In this document: piece by piece, positions 30,798 through 40,149 of the stretch
How positions within the stretch are numbered: position 1 is the stretch's first letter
How the letters are laid out: the number at the start of each line of letters is the position of its first letter
Origin: Azotobacter salinestris
GTDB lineage: Bacteria; Pseudomonadota; Gammaproteobacteria; Pseudomonadales; Pseudomonadaceae
DNA: 64,000 nucleotides
NCBI RefSeq assembly: GCF_009363155.1
Contig: NZ_CP045302.1
Location: 3,145,001 to 3,209,000 of the forward strand
Reading direction: 5' to 3'
Program-made: the position numbers and the translations under genes
The notes under the pieces: generated by a model
What the model was told of the DNA's origin: nothing
The model's input: the letters and a program-made list of their open reading frames with translations, nothing else
Databases searched by the model: none

Positions 30798-31099
30798 GGC
30801 CGGCGGGCTTGCGCTGCGAATGAGAGGTTTCAAAGACATGGTGTTCCGAGTCGTCGTGACGGTTCTGGTTGGGCAATGCAACGGCGGTGGCAGTTGCGGC
30901 GGGCGCACGAAAAAGCGCCGGGGCACGCGATTGCCCGACGCCTGCCGCCGCCCGGCGATGGCCAGTCACGGAGGATGGCAGTCGAGGCTATGATGGCTCA
31001 CTGCTATCATTAGCGGCCGCTCAAGGCCGGGCTGCAGGCCCGCTCCCATCCACGATCTGCCCCGTGCCCCGCGGGCACGCCACGGAAAAGGCAACGCAA

Positions 31100-32983
31100 A
31101 TGGCCCAATTCTTCCCCGCCCGCTCCGCCTGCCGCTTCGACACCCCGGGCGAGCGGCGGCTCGCCGAGCGTCTGGAGAAAAAGCTCGAGGACGACTACCT
31201 GTGCTGGTTCAACATCCCGGTCGGGCCCAAGGCGCTGCAGCCGGATTTCGTCGTCCTGCATCCGCGGCGCGGGGTATTGGTGCTGGAGGTCAAGGACTGG
31301 AAGCTGGAGACCATCCGGAGCATGGATCGCGGCAAGGCGCAGATCCTCGACGGCGGCAAGCTCAAGTCGGTGACCAACCCGATGGCGCAGGTGCGCGTCT
31401 ACGCCCTGGAAGTGGCGGTGACCCTGCAGAAGGACCCGGCCTTGAAGCAGGCGGCAGGCTCGCCCCATGCGGGCAAGCTGATCATGCCCTACGGCTGGGG
31501 CGTGGTGCTGGCCGGGATCACCCGCAGGCAGTTCGAGGCGACCGGTCTGGCCGAGGTGCTGGATCCGCAGCGGGTGATCTTTCAGGACGAGATGACCGAA
31601 TCGGTCGACCCCGAGGCATTCCAGCAGCAGCTGTGGGACATGTTCCACCAGGTCTTCCCCTGCCGGCTGTCGCTGCCGCAGATCGACCGGGTGCGCTACC
31701 ACCTCTACCCGGAGGTGCGGGTCAACGCGCAGCCGGGGCAGTTCGGGTTGTTCGCCGAGGAGGACGCGCCGCTGCCGTCGCTGATCAAGGTGATGGACCT
31801 GCAGCAGGAACAGCTGGCGCGCTCGCTGGGCGAAGGGCACCGGGTGATCCACGGCCCTGCCGGCAGCGGCAAGACCATGATCCTCGGCTATCGCTGCGCG
31901 CACCTGGCCCAGGTGACGAGCAAGCCGGTCCTGGTGCTCTGCTTCAACCGGTCGCTGGCCGGACGCCTGCAGCAGGTGATGGACGAGCGTGGCCTGCGCG
32001 GGAAGGTCAGGGTGCGTAGCTTTCACGCCTGGTGCCGCGAACTGCTGGTGGAGCACAAGCTGAAGCTGCCGGCCCAACAGGGCAAGGATGCGTTTGCGGC
32101 GAAGCTGGTGGAGTACGCCGTCGACGGCGTGGAACAGGGACGGATTCCGGATGGCCGGTACGCGGCGGTGCTGATCGACGAGGGCCACGACTTTGAACCC
32201 GAGTGGTTTCGGCTGGCGGTGCGGATGGTCGACCCGGACACCAATTCGCTGCTGGTGCTCTACGACGACGCGCAATCCATCTATCGCGGCAAGGGCGGCC
32301 GGCGCGGCCTGGATTTCAGCTTCGCCAGCGTGGGCATCCAGGCTCCGGGCCGCACCACCGTCCTCAAGCTCAACTACCGCAATACCCTGGAAGTGCTGTC
32401 CGTGGCGCGGGCCTTCGCCAGCGACCTGCTGACCGGGCGCGAGGCCGCCGAGGACGGCGTGCCCGTCGTGGCGCCGGAGAGCGCCGGGCGGCGCGGTCCC
32501 TTGCCGGAGTTGATCCAGTGCGAATCGGACTGGCACGAGTGGAACTGCGTTGTCGAGCGCCTGCGCGACGAACAGGGCAAGGGCAGGGCGCTGAGCGACA
32601 TGGCGGTGATCTACCGCAGCAACGCCCAGGCCCGACAGGCCGAGCGGGTGCTGGGCATGGCCGGCCTGCGCTATGCCTCGGGCGCCTCGTCCCATGGCCG
32701 CGGCGCGCTGTATGGCGACGAGGACGCGGTCAAGATCGTCAGCATGCACTCGAGCAAGGGGCTGGAGTTCGGGCTGGTGCTGATCCCCGGTCTGGGCGAG
32801 ATGCCCGCCAAAGGGGAGGCCGAGGCCGACGAGGCGCGCCTGCTCTACGTGGCCATGACCCGCGCCACCGGCCGCCTGATCATGACCTGCCGCGGCGATT
32901 CGGCGTTCGGTCGGCGGGTTCGGGAGGCGATCGGGAGTGTGCGGCAGCGGCTGGAGGCAGTGGAGACCTGTGGGGCTGATTGA
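31100..32983 (+). CDS. NERD-domain / UvrD-type superfamily 1 helicase
   Basis: 627 residues. The N-terminal NERD-like nuclease domain (about 10-130) has PDFVVLHPRRGVLVLEVKDWK, the Asp and Glu-x-Lys of this nuclease fold. The SF1 helicase core follows: Walker A GPAGSGKTM (about 252), LIDEGHDFEPEW (about 357, DEGH in place of DEXQ), LNYRNT, the SMHSSKGLEF motif and motif VI LLYVAMTRA (about 580). Stand-alone, with no partner gene. Possible roles are DNA repair or restriction-like defence; NERD-helicases occur in both contexts. Start ATG 31100 is chosen from the conserved AQFFPA opening. Confidence 0.88.
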   Translation: MAQFFPARSACRFDTPGERRLAERLEKKLEDDYLCWFNIPVGPKALQPDFVVLHPRRGVLVLEVKDWKLETIRSMDRGKAQILDGGKLKSVTNPMAQVRVYALEVAVTLQKDPALKQAAGSPHAGKLIMPYGWGVVLAGITRRQFEATGLAEVLDPQRVIFQDEMTESVDPEAFQQQLWDMFHQVFPCRLSLPQIDRVRYHLYPEVRVNAQPGQFGLFAEEDAPLPSLIKVMDLQQEQLARSLGEGHRVIHGPAGSGKTMILGYRCAHLAQVTSKPVLVLCFNRSLAGRLQQVMDERGLRGKVRVRSFHAWCRELLVEHKLKLPAQQGKDAFAAKLVEYAVDGVEQGRIPDGRYAAVLIDEGHDFEPEWFRLAVRMVDPDTNSLLVLYDDAQSIYRGKGGRRGLDFSFASVGIQAPGRTTVLKLNYRNTLEVLSVARAFASDLLTGREAAEDGVPVVAPESAGRRGPLPELIQCESDWHEWNCVVERLRDEQGKGRALSDMAVIYRSNAQARQAERVLGMAGLRYASGASSHGRGALYGDEDAVKIVSMHSSKGLEFGLVLIPGLGEMPAKGEAEADEARLLYVAMTRATGRLIMTCRGDSAFGRRVREAIGSVRQRLEAVETCGAD

Positions 32984-33057
32984 GCCTGGGCGGGTATTGC
33001 GTTGACCCGAAGCCCCGTGAAATGTGGCTGCCGGCCGCACCGGCTCATGCATGCGCG

Positions 33058-34152
33058 CTACCACGGCGGGTAGGCGACTGCGCCGCCCGCATGCCCGTGC
33101 CCGAGGGATTGTCCACCTGGCAGGGAAACCTCTTGCGGCGCCGGCTCGAGCCGGGGAGGCGGCGCAGCGGTGTGGGCGAGGCTTCCCTCGATCCGTCCGG
33201 CCAGGTGATGGACCCCCGCCAGCACTCCCGTGTCGGGATTGCGCATCAGCTCGAGCCATTCTTCGTCGAAGGCTTCGTTCAGGCTTCTGCGCAGCTGCGC
33301 CTCCATTTTCGGCCGCTCGCTCTCGTGGGTCATGCTGTTGAAGCCTGCCGCGCCCAGGGAGATCGCCATGCCTGCCGCCCGGCCGACCGCTGCCGAGAGG
33401 GCGCTGGCGACACCGCTGGTGGCGAGTTCGGCCGTCAGCCTTTCGCTGGTCCGTCTGGCGACCGAGGATATGCCGGCGCTCGAGGTCCGGGCTCTCGCGG
33501 CGGTGTCGGCCGAGGCCTGGTGAATGCGAGCGATCAACGCCGCATAGGCCGGCAGCCGGTCGATGGGCCCGGCATGAAGGATCTGATGGAGCGAAGCGCT
33601 ATGGCTGCCTGGTGGCGCCAGCGCGACGGCGGGGATGTCCTTGAGCCGGCGGTCGAACTGATCCTGGGGGACGCCGTAGCGCTCGGGGATCTTCCGGAGC
33701 AGCTCGCCGAGCAGCCAGATGTAGAACTTTGTCGCCTTCTCCATGACCCGGTCGGGATCGATTTCTTTGGCGACCGGTTTCAGCACGCGATCCTGGTATT
33801 GCCCCTGCAGGTAGAGGGCCAGGCGATCGACGACCTCTTCCTTTCCCTCGGCGTTCAGCCTGTACCAGGTCACCCTCATGGACAGCGATTGCCGGGTCCA
33901 GTAGCTGGAAAACCAGGGGATGAATTCCGCATCGGTGCGCCGGTAGACGAGGTCCATCCACTCGGCCATGAGTTCTTGCGCGTAATTCGAGGTCTGCCTT
34001 GTCGCGTCCTGCGACGCGGCGACGATGTCGCTGTCGACCTGCCGCCAGGTGCTTTCCGGGATCACCGGCGGCCGCCCGGAGGTGCGGTCCGATGTGGAGC
34101 ATCCGGCTAGCACCGCGAGCCAGACGACAATCAGGACGCGAAGGTTCGACAT
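33058..34152 (-). CDS. Hypothetical lipoprotein
   Basis: 364 residues with a lipoprotein signal (MSNLRVLIVVWLAVLAGCS). The mature protein is helical and polar at first (WYRLNAEGKEEVVDRLALYLQG; KFYIWLLGELLRKIP), then has an Ala/Ser/Thr-rich stretch with weak hydrophobicity (ASALSAAVGRAAGMAISLGAAGF) and a Pro-rich tail. I do not recognise a family. It sits alone between two convergent/same-strand neighbours, with no visible operon. Confidence 0.7.
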   Translation of the reverse strand: MSNLRVLIVVWLAVLAGCSTSDRTSGRPPVIPESTWRQVDSDIVAASQDATRQTSNYAQELMAEWMDLVYRRTDAEFIPWFSSYWTRQSLSMRVTWYRLNAEGKEEVVDRLALYLQGQYQDRVLKPVAKEIDPDRVMEKATKFYIWLLGELLRKIPERYGVPQDQFDRRLKDIPAVALAPPGSHSASLHQILHAGPIDRLPAYAALIARIHQASADTAARARTSSAGISSVARRTSERLTAELATSGVASALSAAVGRAAGMAISLGAAGFNSMTHESERPKMEAQLRRSLNEAFDEEWLELMRNPDTGVLAGVHHLAGRIEGSLAHTAAPPPRLEPAPQEVSLPGGQSLGHGHAGGAVAYPPW

Positions 34153-34340
34153 CGCTGGCTCCCTTGGACAGATGCGCCATCGGAAATGTTTCGATCCGCT
34201 TCATGCGGCCCGATCACTGTGCGCAATGGCGGTTCTTTTCCTCGCCGTTTCGCCACCCCCTGTCCAATAGGGCTTCCTGCCGGCCCGCACGGGGGCAAGG
34301 CTACGCCGTTGTCCGCCCGGCGCAAGCCTTGCCGATGGCT

Positions 34341-35696
34341 TCAGCCGGCCTTTTCCTCCAGCGCATCCCGCAGCAGCTCGGCCAGGTGCCGTGGCCGCTG
34401 GTCGCCGTGGGCGCGCATCTGGTGGCGGCAGGAGAAACCGTTGGCCACTACCCGCGCCGCGGGTTTTTCCCTGAGAGCCGGCATCAGCGCCTGTTCGGCC
34501 ATCTTCGACGACAGTTCGGCATGTTCGGCTTCGATGCCGAAGGTGCCAGCCATGCCGCAGCAGCCGGATTCGATCAGGCTGAACTCGTGGTCGGGGATCA
34601 GCTTGAGCACCCGGCGCATGGACTTCATGGCGCCCACCGCCTTCTGGTGGCAATGGCCGTGGACCAGGGTCTCGCTGCCGGCCAGAGCCTTGAGCGGCAG
34701 GTCGAGGCGCTTGGCGGTGGCTTCGCGGGAGAGGAACTCCTCGAACAGCAGGGTGTGCTTGGCCACCTGCTCCACGGCTTCGCCGAGGCCGAGCGCCTGG
34801 GCGTCGTCGCGCAGGCCGAGCACGCAGGAGGCTTCCAGGCCGACGACGGTGCGTCCGGCCTGCACGTGGGGCAGCAGCGCCTGGACCAGACGGCGGGCCT
34901 CGCTGCGCGCCTGATCGACCATGCCCTGGGCCAGGTAGGTGCGGCCGCAGCACAGGGCGCGCGTCGGCTCGTCGTCGCTGCCTTCCGGCGCGGCGATCAG
35001 CACCCGGTAGCCGCCGGCCTCGAGCACGGCGAGCGCCGCCTCGGCGATGCCCGGCTCGAAGTGGCGGGTGAAGGTGTCGACCAGCAGCACCACCTCGGGC
35101 AGGCCTTCGGCGGGCGTGGCATCGGTTGGCGCGGCGGCGAAGGGTTTGGCAGCCGGCTCCGGCAGGGCGCGGCCGGCGGCCAGGCCGAACAGGCGCTCGG
35201 ACAGCCGCGCCAGCAGCGGGCTGGCGTTGCGCAGGCGCACCAGGGGCTTCAGCCAGGGCGCGCGGTGCAGCCAGCGCGGGGTGTGGCCGAACAGCCGGCT
35301 ACGCCAGCCGAGGCCCTCGCGGGCGACGCGCTGGGCGAGGTATTCGGCCTTGATCAGCGGCATGTCGACGTTGGCCTCGCACTCGCGCTTGCAGCCCTTG
35401 CAGGCCACGCAGAGGTCCATGGCTTCGGCCAGGGTAGGATCGGCCAGCGCCTGCTCGGCCAGCTCGCTGTTCAGCGCCGCCTTGAGCAGGCGCACCCGGC
35501 CGCCGGTGGAGAGGTGTTCGTTGCCGCTGACGCGGAAGCTCGGGCACATCACCTGCTTGCCCTCGGCCTCGCACTGGCGGCTGTTGATGCACACCGCCAC
35601 CGCCTTGGCGAAGTCGCCGCCGTGCCTGGGAATGTCGGCATAGGCGTCGCCCATGCCGGCGTCCTTGTAGGCGGACCAGTCGAGGAAGGTTTTCAT
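34341..35696 (-). CDS. (Fe-S)-binding CCG-domain protein (GlpC/D-lactate dehydrogenase subunit-like)
   Basis: 451 residues. A typical 4Fe-4S motif is present (CVACKGCKRECE). The preceding cysteine set, CINSRQCEAEGKQVMCP, does not have normal spacing, so the first cluster may be degenerate. Two CCG domains follow (ALCCGRTYLAQG; ESGCCGMAGTFG), typical of subunits that pass electrons from FAD dehydrogenases to quinone. In many Pseudomonas the same sequence is the C-terminal half of a large FAD-linked oxidase. Here no FAD domain gene lies next to it, so its partner is not visible in the window. Confidence 0.82.
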   Translation of the reverse strand: MKTFLDWSAYKDAGMGDAYADIPRHGGDFAKAVAVCINSRQCEAEGKQVMCPSFRVSGNEHLSTGGRVRLLKAALNSELAEQALADPTLAEAMDLCVACKGCKRECEANVDMPLIKAEYLAQRVAREGLGWRSRLFGHTPRWLHRAPWLKPLVRLRNASPLLARLSERLFGLAAGRALPEPAAKPFAAAPTDATPAEGLPEVVLLVDTFTRHFEPGIAEAALAVLEAGGYRVLIAAPEGSDDEPTRALCCGRTYLAQGMVDQARSEARRLVQALLPHVQAGRTVVGLEASCVLGLRDDAQALGLGEAVEQVAKHTLLFEEFLSREATAKRLDLPLKALAGSETLVHGHCHQKAVGAMKSMRRVLKLIPDHEFSLIESGCCGMAGTFGIEAEHAELSSKMAEQALMPALREKPAARVVANGFSCRHQMRAHGDQRPRHLAELLRDALEEKAG

Positions 35697-35868
35697 CGGG
35701 CATGCTCCTCGCGGCGAATGGCGGGGAACGGGGGGCGAAGGAACGAGCGGGAGCGACGAATGATCATGGTTCGGGCGGCTACGGGCTGGATACGGATGGT
35801 TGCCATGCTAAGCAAGTGCCGGTACGGATGCCAGTACGGGCGTGCCGCAGCGGCCGGGCGGAGGCGAT

Positions 35869-37584
35869 TCAGGGGCGGGCGGGCAGGTAGTGCGGACGCC
35901 CCAGGCCGCGCGGATCGCTGGCCGCCTCGACCGCGCCGCTGCGCTTGTCCCAGTGCAGCACCTGCTGGTTGCCGTAGGGCTCGCGCGCCTTCAGCTGATG
36001 ACCGCGGCGCTGCAATTCATGGATTTGCGTGGCGTCGAAGGCGTCCGGTTCGTGCTCGATGACATCCGGCAGGTACTGGTGGTGGTAGCGCGGCAGCGCC
36101 GGCCAGCGCCGGATCGGCTGGCCGTCGAGGTGTTCCAGCACGGCCAGCAGCACCATGCCGGGGATGCGGCTGCCGCCGGGGGTGCCGAAGGCGGCCAGGT
36201 CGTCGGCGCTTTCGATGAAGGTGGGGCTCATGCTGGACAGCGGACGCTTGCCGGCGGCGACGGCGTTGGCCGGGCTGGCGGCGAGCCGGTAGGCATTGCT
36301 GCCCTGCAGGTCGGCGGCGAAGTCGTCCATCTCGTCGTTGAGCAGCACCCCGGTGCCCGGCACGGTGAAGGCGGCGCCGAACGGCAGGTTGATCGACAGG
36401 GTGGCGGCCACCGCGTTGCCTTCGGCGTCCAGCACGGCGAAGTGGGTGGTGTGCTCGCCCTCGCGCCAGGCCGGCGCCGACGCCAGGCTGGCGCTGGGGG
36501 TGGCCCGCTGCGGGTCGATGCCGGCGGCCAGTTCGCGCAGGTAGGCGGGGGCGAGCAGGCGCTCGACGGGGTTGGCGACGAAGTCCGGATCGCCGAGCAG
36601 GCCGCGGTCGCGGAAGGCACGGCGCAACGCCTCCACCACGTAATGGCTGCGCTGCACGCGGTCGGCCGTCCGCCAGGGCAACTGCTCGAGCATGCCGAGG
36701 CTCTGCGCCAGGGCGATGCCGCCGGCCGAGGGCGGCGGCGCGCCGATCAGCTCGCGCCCTTCGTGCAGGGAAAAGCGCAGCGGCTCGCGTGCGGCCACCC
36801 GGTAGCGGGCCAGATCCTCGGCGCTCCAGATGCCGCCGGCGGCCCGCACCCCGGCGACCAGCCGCTCGGCGGTGGCGCCGGCATAGAAGCCGTCATGGCC
36901 GTGTTCGGCGAGCCGTTCGAGGGTTGCGGCCAGCTCCGGTTGGCGCACCAGGCGGCCTTCGGCGGGAAGCTCGCCGTCGGCGAGGAACAGCCGGGCGCTC
37001 TCCGGGTCGTCGCGCAGGGCGCTCAGGCGGAAGCCGGCACGCTGCCGGTAGATGCGGTCGACGGGAAAGCCGTCGCGGGCCTGGCGGATCGCCGGTGCCA
37101 GGCTGTCCTTCAGCGGCAGGCGGCCGTGGCGGGCGGCCAGTTCGACCAGCGCCGCCGGCAGGCCGGGAATCGCCGCGGCCAGGGCGCCGTCGCGGGACAG
37201 GTGGGGCTGGGCGCGGCCGTCGCGCACGTAGAGTTCGGCATGGGCGGCGAGGGGCGCGCGTTCGCGGGCATCGAGGAACAGGTAGCGGGCCGGGGCGTCA
37301 CCCTGGTCCTCGCGCAGCAGAAAGAAGCCGCCGCCGCCGAGGCCGGAGCCGTAGGGTTCGACCACCGCCAGGCTGGCGGCGACCGCCACGGCGGCGTCGA
37401 AGGCGTTGCCGCCGGCTTCGAGGATTTCCCGGCCGGCGGCGCCGGCCAGAGGGTGGGGCGTGGCGAGGGCGGCACGGACAGGGGCCTGCGCCTGGGCCGT
37501 GACCGCGAGGGCCAGCAGCGCGAGGCCGGCGAGGAGCCGGCCGAGGGGCCGTTCATGGCGGGCAGGCGTTCCGTCGCCGGGCAC
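35869..37584 (-). CDS. ggt: Gamma-glutamyltransferase
   Basis: Periplasmic Ntn-hydrolase that cleaves gamma-glutamyl bonds of glutathione. 571 residues with a signal-like N-terminus (RLLAGLALLALAVTAQAQA). The proenzyme is expected to self-cleave before Thr379 in GEHTTHFAVLD, making the small subunit. Other family motifs: GSGLGGGGFFLL, RAPL, LSSMSPT and GTPGGSRIP. The GTG start at 37584 is only three bases beyond the ferredoxin stop codon, so ggt is in one transcript with fdx and probably coaD upstream. Confidence 0.93.
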   Translation of the reverse strand: MPGDGTPARHERPLGRLLAGLALLALAVTAQAQAPVRAALATPHPLAGAAGREILEAGGNAFDAAVAVAASLAVVEPYGSGLGGGGFFLLREDQGDAPARYLFLDARERAPLAAHAELYVRDGRAQPHLSRDGALAAAIPGLPAALVELAARHGRLPLKDSLAPAIRQARDGFPVDRIYRQRAGFRLSALRDDPESARLFLADGELPAEGRLVRQPELAATLERLAEHGHDGFYAGATAERLVAGVRAAGGIWSAEDLARYRVAAREPLRFSLHEGRELIGAPPPSAGGIALAQSLGMLEQLPWRTADRVQRSHYVVEALRRAFRDRGLLGDPDFVANPVERLLAPAYLRELAAGIDPQRATPSASLASAPAWREGEHTTHFAVLDAEGNAVAATLSINLPFGAAFTVPGTGVLLNDEMDDFAADLQGSNAYRLAASPANAVAAGKRPLSSMSPTFIESADDLAAFGTPGGSRIPGMVLLAVLEHLDGQPIRRWPALPRYHHQYLPDVIEHEPDAFDATQIHELQRRGHQLKAREPYGNQQVLHWDKRSGAVEAASDPRGLGRPHYLPARP

Positions 37585-37587
37585 CGG

Positions 37588-38500
<913 letters not shown>

Positions 38501-39490
38501 TCAGCGCGGCAGAGCCGCCAGCCAGGCGGGGATGCGCCGCTCCAGGTAGTGGCCGGGCCGCTGCGGCGAGCCTTCGACGAAACCGACGTGGCCACCGCCG
38601 GGCTGCAGTTCGAACTCGATGCAGGCCGACAGCTCGTCGGGCTGCGGCAGGCTGTGGGGAAACACGAAGGGGTCGTCGGCGGCCTGGATGAGCAGGGTCG
38701 GCACGCGGATGGCGGCGAGGAAGTAGCGGCTGGAGGCGCGCCGGTAGTAGTCGCCGGCATCCCGGAAGCCGTGCAGCGGCGCGGTGATGCGCCCGTCGAA
38801 CTCCCAGAAGGTGCGCAGGCCCTGCAGCGGGCCGAGGCGCTCCAGGGTGGCGAGGTGCTCGGCCTGGCCGAGGCGGGCGAACAGGCGCTGCTTGTCCTCC
38901 ACGTAGAGACGCATGGCGCGCATGAAGTGCGCCTGGTAGAGCCGCGAGAAGCCCTGGCCGATGCGGTCGGCGCACTGGTCCAGGCGAAATGGCACCGACA
39001 CCGCCACGGCCGCCTGCAGGGCGCAGTCCGCGCCGCTCTCGCCGAGGTGCTTGAGCAGCACGTTGCCGCCCAGGGAATAGCCGACCGCATGCAGCGGGGC
39101 GTGCGGGCGCAGCCTTCGCAGGTGGGCGATGACCGCGGCGAGGTCGTCGCTGGCGCCGGAGTGGTAGGCCCGCGGCAGTCGGTTGGGCTCGCCGGAGCAG
39201 CCGCGCCAGTTCAGCGCCGCGCTGGCCCAGCCGCGCTCCGCCAGGGCCTGCTGCAGGCCGAGCACGTAGAGCGAGCGGGAAGAGCCGGTCAGGCCGTGCA
39301 GGACCAGCACCAGGGGCGCTCGCGGAGCGTCCGGGCCGTGCCAGTCGAGGTCGAGGAAATCGCCGTCCGCCAGCCACAGGCGCTCGCGGCGGCGCTCCAG
39401 CGGCGGCGGCCTGCGGCACAGCGGTCCCCACAGGGTTTGCAGGTGCGGACCGGGCAGCCACCAGGCGGGGCGGAAGGGAATGTCGTTCAT
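38501..39490 (-). CDS. YheT-like alpha/beta hydrolase
   Basis: 329 residues from ATG 39490 (MNDIPFRPAWWLPGPHLQTLWG). It has the oxyanion loop LVLHGLTGSSRS, the nucleophile elbow GYSLGGN with Ser, the acidic residue in QAADDPFV and the His in GGGHVGFVEG. The YheT/AB-hydrolase 4 family includes carboxylesterases and lipases of uncertain substrate. Cytoplasmic. It lies between rsmD and coaD on the same strand as both. Confidence 0.9.
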   Translation of the reverse strand: MNDIPFRPAWWLPGPHLQTLWGPLCRRPPPLERRRERLWLADGDFLDLDWHGPDAPRAPLVLVLHGLTGSSRSLYVLGLQQALAERGWASAALNWRGCSGEPNRLPRAYHSGASDDLAAVIAHLRRLRPHAPLHAVGYSLGGNVLLKHLGESGADCALQAAVAVSVPFRLDQCADRIGQGFSRLYQAHFMRAMRLYVEDKQRLFARLGQAEHLATLERLGPLQGLRTFWEFDGRITAPLHGFRDAGDYYRRASSRYFLAAIRVPTLLIQAADDPFVFPHSLPQPDELSACIEFELQPGGGHVGFVEGSPQRPGHYLERRIPAWLAALPR

Positions 39491-39543
39491 CGGCGAAGTC
39501 CGCAGGTTCGTCCACGGCAGCGCCAGAGGCTGTATGGGGCGCT

Positions 39544-40149
39544 TCAGCCGGTCCTCTGCCACAGCGCGTAATACACCTGGCCGGCCTGCTTTTCCCGGTG
39601 CAGGCGCCACTTGTCCGGCAAGCCGAGACTGGAGGGCGGAGCCTCGCTTTCAGTGTAGATCCAGGCGTCTTGGGCCAGCCAGCCGCGCTCCTCGAGCAGC
39701 CGGCAGACGGGCGTTAGCAGGTTCCGATGGAACGGTGGGTCGAGAAACACCAGGTCGAAGGGACTCGGCGACTGGTGCTCCAGATAGCGCAGGGCATCGC
39801 CCTGCAGCAGCTGGCCGTTGCCGCAGCGCAGGCTGTCGAGGTGGCGGCGCAGGCTGGCGATGACCTCGCCGTTGAGATCCAGCGCCAGGGCCTGGGCGGC
39901 GCCGCGCGACAGGGCTTCCAGGTAGAGCGCGCCGCTGCCGGCGAAGGGGTCGAGCACGCGGGCGCCTTCTATATGAGGCGCCAACCAGTTGAACAGGGTT
40001 TCGCGGACCCGGTCGGGCGTCGGGCGCAGGCCCGGCGCCTCGGGGAAGGCGAAGCGGCGCGAGCGCCACTCGCCGCCGATGATGCGCAACTGGCCCTGGC
40101 CGCCGTGGGGACGGACGGCCGGGCGGAAAGGCCGGGAGGTCTGGCGCAT
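39544..40149 (-). CDS. rsmD: 16S rRNA (guanine966-N2)-methyltransferase
   Basis: 201 residues. RsmD landmarks: RIIGGEWRSRRF, RPTPDRVRETLFNWL, the SAM motif VLDPFAGSGALYLEALSRG, and the catalytic LVFLDPPF. It methylates m2G966 of 16S rRNA. ATG 40149 follows directly on the stop of the upstream peptidase gene with no gap, so it is part of the M16-M16-rsmD transcript. Confidence 0.95.
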   Translation of the reverse strand: MRQTSRPFRPAVRPHGGQGQLRIIGGEWRSRRFAFPEAPGLRPTPDRVRETLFNWLAPHIEGARVLDPFAGSGALYLEALSRGAAQALALDLNGEVIASLRRHLDSLRCGNGQLLQGDALRYLEHQSPSPFDLVFLDPPFHRNLLTPVCRLLEERGWLAQDAWIYTESEAPPSSLGLPDKWRLHREKQAGQVYYALWQRTG

